Assembly (NCBI GenBank): GCA_007123785.1
Contig: SLGL01000386.1
Coordinates: 1 to 8,308 of the forward strand
Source of the DNA: Balneolaceae bacterium
GTDB taxonomy: Bacteria > Bacteroidota > Rhodothermia > Balneolales > Balneolaceae
Reading direction: 5' to 3'
Length of the DNA: 8,308 nucleotides
How positions within the stretch are numbered: position 1 is the first letter of the stretch; every line of letters begins with the position of its first letter. Both the position numbers and the translations under genes were made by a program. The notes beneath the pieces are model-generated. The model worked only from the letters and a program-made list of their open reading frames with translations, was not told the DNA's origin and made no database searches. Below are positions 4,566 to 8,308 of this stretch, in pieces.

Positions 4566-6278
4566 ATGAAAGGTATAGCCCATTATATAAATCAATTTGT
4601 CCCTCTGCTCAATACCCTGAAAAATTATGACAAGAAAACTTTCAAGGGGGATGCAGCAGCTGGTATTACGGTGGGTATTATGCTGATTCCACAGGGAATG
4701 GCTTATGCTGTATTAGCGGGACTTCCACCTGTGTACGGCTTGTATGCCTCCATTGTACCCTTATTGATCTATGCCATTTTGGGAACGTCAAGGCAGCTTG
4801 CTGTAGGTCCGGTAGCTATGGTTTCTCTGCTGGTTTTGGCAGGCGTTGGTGAACTGGCTGAAGTTGGTTCAGACCGCTTTATTCAGCTTGCCATACTAAC
4901 TGCTTTTGGAGTTGGGCTCGTGCAGTTTCTGATGGGGCTTTTCAGAATGGGCTTTATGGTTAATTTTTTATCGCATCCTGTTCTGAGTGGATTTACCTCT
5001 GCCGCAGCAATTATTATCGGTGCGAGCCAGGTCAAAAACCTGACCGGGCTCGAGATGGAACGGACAAACAAGGTTTTTGAAATTGTTTACCACACCGCTT
5101 TCAATTTATCTGATATAGATCTGATTACGGCTTCTATTGGGATTGGTTCAATTGCTGTGATGGTACTCATAAAAAAATGGAAACGCACGTTTCCGTCTGC
5201 CCTTATTGTCGTGGCCGCTGGAATTTTGGTTACATATCTGTTTGCGCTAAACCAGTATGATGTTGCTATTGTCGGAGATATCCCCAAAGGACTGCCCTCT
5301 TTCAGTACTGAATTTTTAAGTATAGGTGATATTCGACCGATAATGACAATTGTGTTGGTAATTGCTCTTGTCAGCTACATGGAGTCAATTGCCGTTGCCA
5401 AAGCTAATGCCAATAAAAAAGGGTATAAAGTTGATGCAAACCAGGAATTGATAGCTTTGGGTGGTGCAAATATAGGTGGTTCTTTCTTTCAATCATTTCC
5501 TGTTACAGGCGGGTTTTCGAGGACAGCTGTGAATGACCAATCCGGTGCTAACTCAACGGTGGCATCAGTTTTCAGTGTAATACTTGTAGCATTTACAGTT
5601 CTGTTTTTAACGCCTCTCTTTTATTATCTGCCGGGTGCCGTACTTGCAGCCATTATTATTGTGGCTGTTGCCGGACTGTTTGACTATAAGGAGATGATTA
5701 AGTTATGGAGAACGGACCGTAAAGACCTGGCTATGCTGGCTGTAACCTTTTTTGCCACTCTGTTTTTGGGAATTGAAGAGGGAATAGCCATTGGTGTAAT
5801 TCTTTCACTGGCAGTGGTAATCTATTCAAGTACCAAACCACATTACGCCGAAGTGGGTCAGCTCGGAGACTCACAAACATACAGGAATATTAGACGCTTT
5901 CCTGAAGCAAAAATCCTGGACGAAATCTTAATATATCGTTTTGATTCAAACCTCTATTTCGCAAATGTGGAGCATTTCAGAGAAACCATAGATAATAAGG
6001 TGTTTGAGCACGGTGCCCCGCTGGAGTTATTAATAATTGAAGGCTCTGCTATTACAGATATCGATTCTACTGGTATTGATGTACTTGACCGGTTAATCGA
6101 TGATATGCATCAAAAAGGAATAAATATATTTATGTCGGGAGTTCACGGACCGGTAAGGGATAAGCTAAAACTTTCCGGAATAGCCGAAAAAATGAACAAC
6201 GAATGTTTCTTCTTCGATATTTCTGAGGCCGTTCAGTACTACAAAAAGAAAGAACAGGGGTTGCTGCATTCAGCTTAG
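4566..6278 (+). CDS. SulP-family anion transporter with C-terminal STAS domain
   Basis: Taken from the ATG at 4566, the protein has 570 residues, the usual SulP length. Residues 1-25 are a short cytoplasmic lead. The transmembrane domain opens with the family signature AAGITVGIMLIPQGMAYAVL and LPPVYGLYASIVP, and runs to about residue 420 with a dozen or more hydrophobic segments. SYMESIAVAKANA and GGSFFQSFPVTGGFSRTAVN are also conserved SulP stretches. The C-terminal STAS domain (about 450-560) contains ITDIDSTGIDVL, the typical loop-helix motif. SulP proteins carry sulfate, bicarbonate, dicarboxylates or other anions. Beside sulfide-oxidation genes, export or exchange of sulfate or sulfite is plausible, but substrate is not readable from sequence. 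A longer frame from a TTG at 4536 would start inside the terminator loop and is rejected. The start lies six bases beyond the terminator T-run with no Shine-Dalgarno site, so expression may depend on read-through or an unrecognised promoter. Confidence 0.92.
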   Translation: MKGIAHYINQFVPLLNTLKNYDKKTFKGDAAAGITVGIMLIPQGMAYAVLAGLPPVYGLYASIVPLLIYAILGTSRQLAVGPVAMVSLLVLAGVGELAEVGSDRFIQLAILTAFGVGLVQFLMGLFRMGFMVNFLSHPVLSGFTSAAAIIIGASQVKNLTGLEMERTNKVFEIVYHTAFNLSDIDLITASIGIGSIAVMVLIKKWKRTFPSALIVVAAGILVTYLFALNQYDVAIVGDIPKGLPSFSTEFLSIGDIRPIMTIVLVIALVSYMESIAVAKANANKKGYKVDANQELIALGGANIGGSFFQSFPVTGGFSRTAVNDQSGANSTVASVFSVILVAFTVLFLTPLFYYLPGAVLAAIIIVAVAGLFDYKEMIKLWRTDRKDLAMLAVTFFATLFLGIEEGIAIGVILSLAVVIYSSTKPHYAEVGQLGDSQTYRNIRRFPEAKILDEILIYRFDSNLYFANVEHFRETIDNKVFEHGAPLELLIIEGSAITDIDSTGIDVLDRLIDDMHQKGINIFMSGVHGPVRDKLKLSGIAEKMNNECFFFDISEAVQYYKKKEQGLLHSA

Positions 6279-6327
6279 CCAGAGTAGTAATCGAAAATTA
6301 TTCAAAAATTGAAAAAATAAAATTGAA

Positions 6328-8121
6328 ATGGAATTACAGATAATTATCGTACTGGCCATCACGGTGTTTGCCATCTTTATGCTGGTGACTGAAATTGTCA
6401 GGATTGATGTAACAGCCTTAATTACAATGCTTCTGCTTACATGGACGGGCATATTGTCCAGCAGTGAAGCGTTATCCGGATTTTCGAGTAATGCTGTTGT
6501 AGCGATGATTGCAGTGATGATTCTGGGCGAGGGCGTGGCTAAAACCGGAATGATGTCGCGTTTTTCAAAATGGCTTCTCAAAAGAGTGGGGGCTAAAAAA
6601 AATTCAGTATTAGGAGCACTCTCGTTATCAGTCGGGACACTCTCCGGCGTGATTCAAAATATCGGGGCTGCGGCACTTTTTTTGCCAAGCATTATAGATA
6701 TTGCGCGGCGTATAAAAGTCTCTGCCTCCGTATTTATTATGCCAATAGGGTTTGCGGCTATCATTGGAGGCACCCTAACAATGGTGGGTTCAGGACATTT
6801 AATCCTGACAAATGATCTCCTGGAAAGTGCAGATCTTGATCCATACGGGTTATTTGCAGTAACTCCGGTAGGTATTGCCCTGCTCTTTTCAGCGATTCTT
6901 TTCTTTCTTTTTTTCGGCAAATTTATGCTTCCACAAGGTGAAACCGGAGGAAAACTTGCAAAAACCGAACAGGAAAAAGTGGTTGATGCATTTAACCTGA
7001 AAAAAGATATCAGATATTTTAAAATACCCAAAGAGAGTCCGATGGCCGGTAAAACGGTAGAAGAGACAGGTATATGGAGTGTTTACGATATTAACATCTT
7101 GGCTATTGGCAGGGAAAAATCACCGAATTTTGCCCCCTGGCGTGAAACGATTCTTGAACAAGAACAAATTCTGGCACTTTATGGTGATGAGAAGAGGATC
7201 TCGCTTTTTGCGGAAGAGTTTGGAATAAAGCAGTCAAAAGAAAACGGGATCTTTGAGAATATCGGTGATCCGGAAGAATCGGGTTTTGCAGAAGTTATTG
7301 TACCCCCTCGATCCGATCTTGTGGGTCAGACAATACGACAATATTCACTCAGGAAAAAACACGCAGTAGAGCCGGTAATGCTGTTCAGTGAAGGTGAGAA
7401 AGTTGAGGGAGATTTTTCTGACAGAAAAATCAAAACCGGGGATACATTTATCATATACGGTCCGTGGAACAATATCATGGACCTGCAGAGCAGTGAGCCT
7501 TTTGTGGTTGCTACATCCGTTACGGTTGAAAGAAAAGATCCGTCAAAAACGTGGCAGGCGGCTGGCAGTTTCCTACTCGCAATTGTTCTGGCCATGAGCG
7601 GGTTTTCCATCTCTATATCATTTCTTACTGGTGCAGTAGTAATGGTGCTTACTAAAGTGATGAGTATACAGGAGGCGTATAAAGCCGTGGAGTGGAAGGT
7701 GGTATTTCTCCTTGTGGGATTGATTCCGCTTGGAATTGCCATGCAAAACAGTGGAACTGCCGAATTTCTTGCAAAAAATGTAATGAACGTTGTTGAGGGT
7801 AGTCACCTGCTCATTCTATTGTTTACGGTTGGAATATTATCTACCGTATTTTCACTGGTTATGTCGAATGTTGGTGCAGTTGTCGTATTAGCACCGCTTG
7901 TGGTAAGTATAGGGTTACTGGCAGGAGTTGACCCCCGTCCGCTGGTATTACTGGCCGCAGTGAATGCAGGTAACTCGTTTGTGCTGCCCACGCATCAGGT
8001 AAATGCCCTTATGATGACCGCCGGGGGTTACAAAACAAAAGACTACTTTAGGGCTGGTGGGGGTATGACCGTTGTATTTCTGGTAGTGTCTGTTTTGTTC
8101 TTCTATTACACATTTTTTTAA
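6328..8121 (+). CDS. SLC13-type permease with two central RCK_C (TrkA-C) domains
   Basis: This 597-residue membrane protein has two hydrophobic halves (about 1-200 and 410-597) separated by a soluble insert. The insert holds two RCK_C-type repeats: about 228-298 (FKIPKESPMAGKTVEETG through ILALYGDEKR) and 318-388 (VPPRSDLVGQTIRQYSL through GDTFIIYGP). This is the plan of the SLC13/SAC1-like sulfate or divalent-anion permeases. Halves show the family's hairpin regions: GGTLTMVGSGHLILTN (148-162) in the first, and SNVGAVVVLAP plus NAGNSFVLPTHQVNALMMTAGGY in the second. The usual T-S-T-N after GGTLTxxG is replaced by SGHLILTN, so substrate or ion preference may differ. It starts 49 bases after sulP with no promoter seen between them, so co-transcription is likely. 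No Shine-Dalgarno site is visible. Sulfate, sulfite or another anion is a guess from context; the family and architecture calls are solid. Confidence 0.88.
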   Translation: MELQIIIVLAITVFAIFMLVTEIVRIDVTALITMLLLTWTGILSSSEALSGFSSNAVVAMIAVMILGEGVAKTGMMSRFSKWLLKRVGAKKNSVLGALSLSVGTLSGVIQNIGAAALFLPSIIDIARRIKVSASVFIMPIGFAAIIGGTLTMVGSGHLILTNDLLESADLDPYGLFAVTPVGIALLFSAILFFLFFGKFMLPQGETGGKLAKTEQEKVVDAFNLKKDIRYFKIPKESPMAGKTVEETGIWSVYDINILAIGREKSPNFAPWRETILEQEQILALYGDEKRISLFAEEFGIKQSKENGIFENIGDPEESGFAEVIVPPRSDLVGQTIRQYSLRKKHAVEPVMLFSEGEKVEGDFSDRKIKTGDTFIIYGPWNNIMDLQSSEPFVVATSVTVERKDPSKTWQAAGSFLLAIVLAMSGFSISISFLTGAVVMVLTKVMSIQEAYKAVEWKVVFLLVGLIPLGIAMQNSGTAEFLAKNVMNVVEGSHLLILLFTVGILSTVFSLVMSNVGAVVVLAPLVVSIGLLAGVDPRPLVLLAAVNAGNSFVLPTHQVNALMMTAGGYKTKDYFRAGGGMTVVFLVVSVLFFYYTFF

Positions 8122-8122
8122 A

Positions 8123-8166
8123 ATTATTGTCATATAGAACCTCAGTTCGATTAATAATCTTTTTTT
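8123..8166 (+). terminator. Possible weak terminator after the SLC13-type gene
   Basis: ATTATT (8123-8128) can pair with AATAAT (8153-8158). An inner hairpin GAAC-CTCA-GTTC lies at 8137-8148, and seven T residues follow at 8160-8166. The stem is AT-rich and loose. The position just after the last stop codon of the run supports a terminator, but the fold is weak. Confidence 0.4.
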
Positions 8167-8190
8167 AAAAAACACCCTGTCAAACGATGC

Positions 8191-8303
8191 GAAATTTAAC
8201 CGTGAGCTGCGTTGTCCCAAAAATGGTTTGCTCAACGTACTCAGGTACGTTTCCGCCACCATTTTCTCCCGACCGCCGTCGGGATTGCCCACAGCTAAAT
8301 TTC
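8191..8303. repeat. Nested palindromic intergenic element
   Basis: Terminal inverted repeats GAAATTTA (8191-8198) and TAAATTTC (8296-8303), reinforced by AGCTG (8205-8209) with CAGCT (8292-8296), enclose further perfect stems. These are AAAATGGT (8220-8227) with ACCATTTT (8258-8265), AACGTAC-TCAG-GTACGTT (8234-8251) inside it, and CCCGAC-CGCC-GTCGGG (8268-8283) beside it. The result is a branched fold of about 113 bases. No transposase is present. It looks like a miniature mobile or REP-type element. The minus strand is open across it, so a small peptide cannot be excluded, but none is called. Confidence 0.55.
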
Positions 8304-8308
8304 TTGGT

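Noticed and set aside
7948..8292. 114-codon minus-strand frame through the palindromic element and the end of the SLC13-type gene
   Set aside because: It is antisense to a well-supported gene and begins in a repeat. The peptide is not recognised as a protein family. The repeat part is reported as an element instead.

Overview
The window looks like an accessory sulfur-metabolism locus from a chromosome with moderate-to-low GC. The organism is probably in the Bacteroidota/Balneolota/Rhodothermota range, perhaps a marine Balneolaceae-like heterotroph. This rests on three things: the protein flavour, the mostly weak or absent Shine-Dalgarno sites, and two promoters that fit the Bacteroidetes pattern of TTG, about 20 bases, then TAnnTTT. 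The taxonomic placement is inference from style; there is no rRNA or other marker here.

Layout. At the left edge is the start of a minus-strand GntR-family regulator (1-187, cut by the window). A 135-base divergent control region separates it from a plus-strand series: a type II sulfide:quinone oxidoreductase resembling mitochondrial SQOR (323-1582); a palindromic promoter/operator (1592-1636); two half-size YeeE/YedE membrane proteins (1670-2233 and 2363-2788); a 309-base gene-free stretch of palindromic repeat units (2789-3097); a CstB-like persulfide dioxygenase with two rhodanese-type domains (3098-4504); a strong intrinsic terminator (4527-4559) only a few bases before a SulP anion transporter with a STAS domain (4566-6278); and an SLC13-type permease with two RCK_C domains (6328-8121). 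A weak terminator and a nested palindromic element (8191-8303) close the window.

How the genes fit together (inference from families). SQR oxidises sulfide, feeds electrons to quinone and produces persulfide. The dioxygenase domain of the CstB-like protein oxidises persulfide to sulfite. Its C-terminal rhodanese domain can join sulfite and persulfide sulfur into thiosulfate. The YeeE/YedE pair is the type of transporter used for thiosulfate or other sulfur compounds. SulP and SLC13/RCK proteins are candidates for moving sulfate, sulfite or a counter-ion. Together this reads as a sulfide detoxification and oxidation module with its own import and export.

The most interesting signal is regulatory. 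A GntR/HutC-type operator, ACTTGTATT(T/G)ACA(A/T)GT, occurs in front of sqr beside the divergent regulator's own promoter. It occurs again inside a 15-base perfect inverted repeat in front of the YeeE pair. Both sites overlap a TTG...TATCTTTA promoter at nearly the same distance from the start codon. This predicts a sulfide-oxidation regulon run by a GntR-type protein, rather than by the known CstR, BigR/SqrR or FisR regulators.
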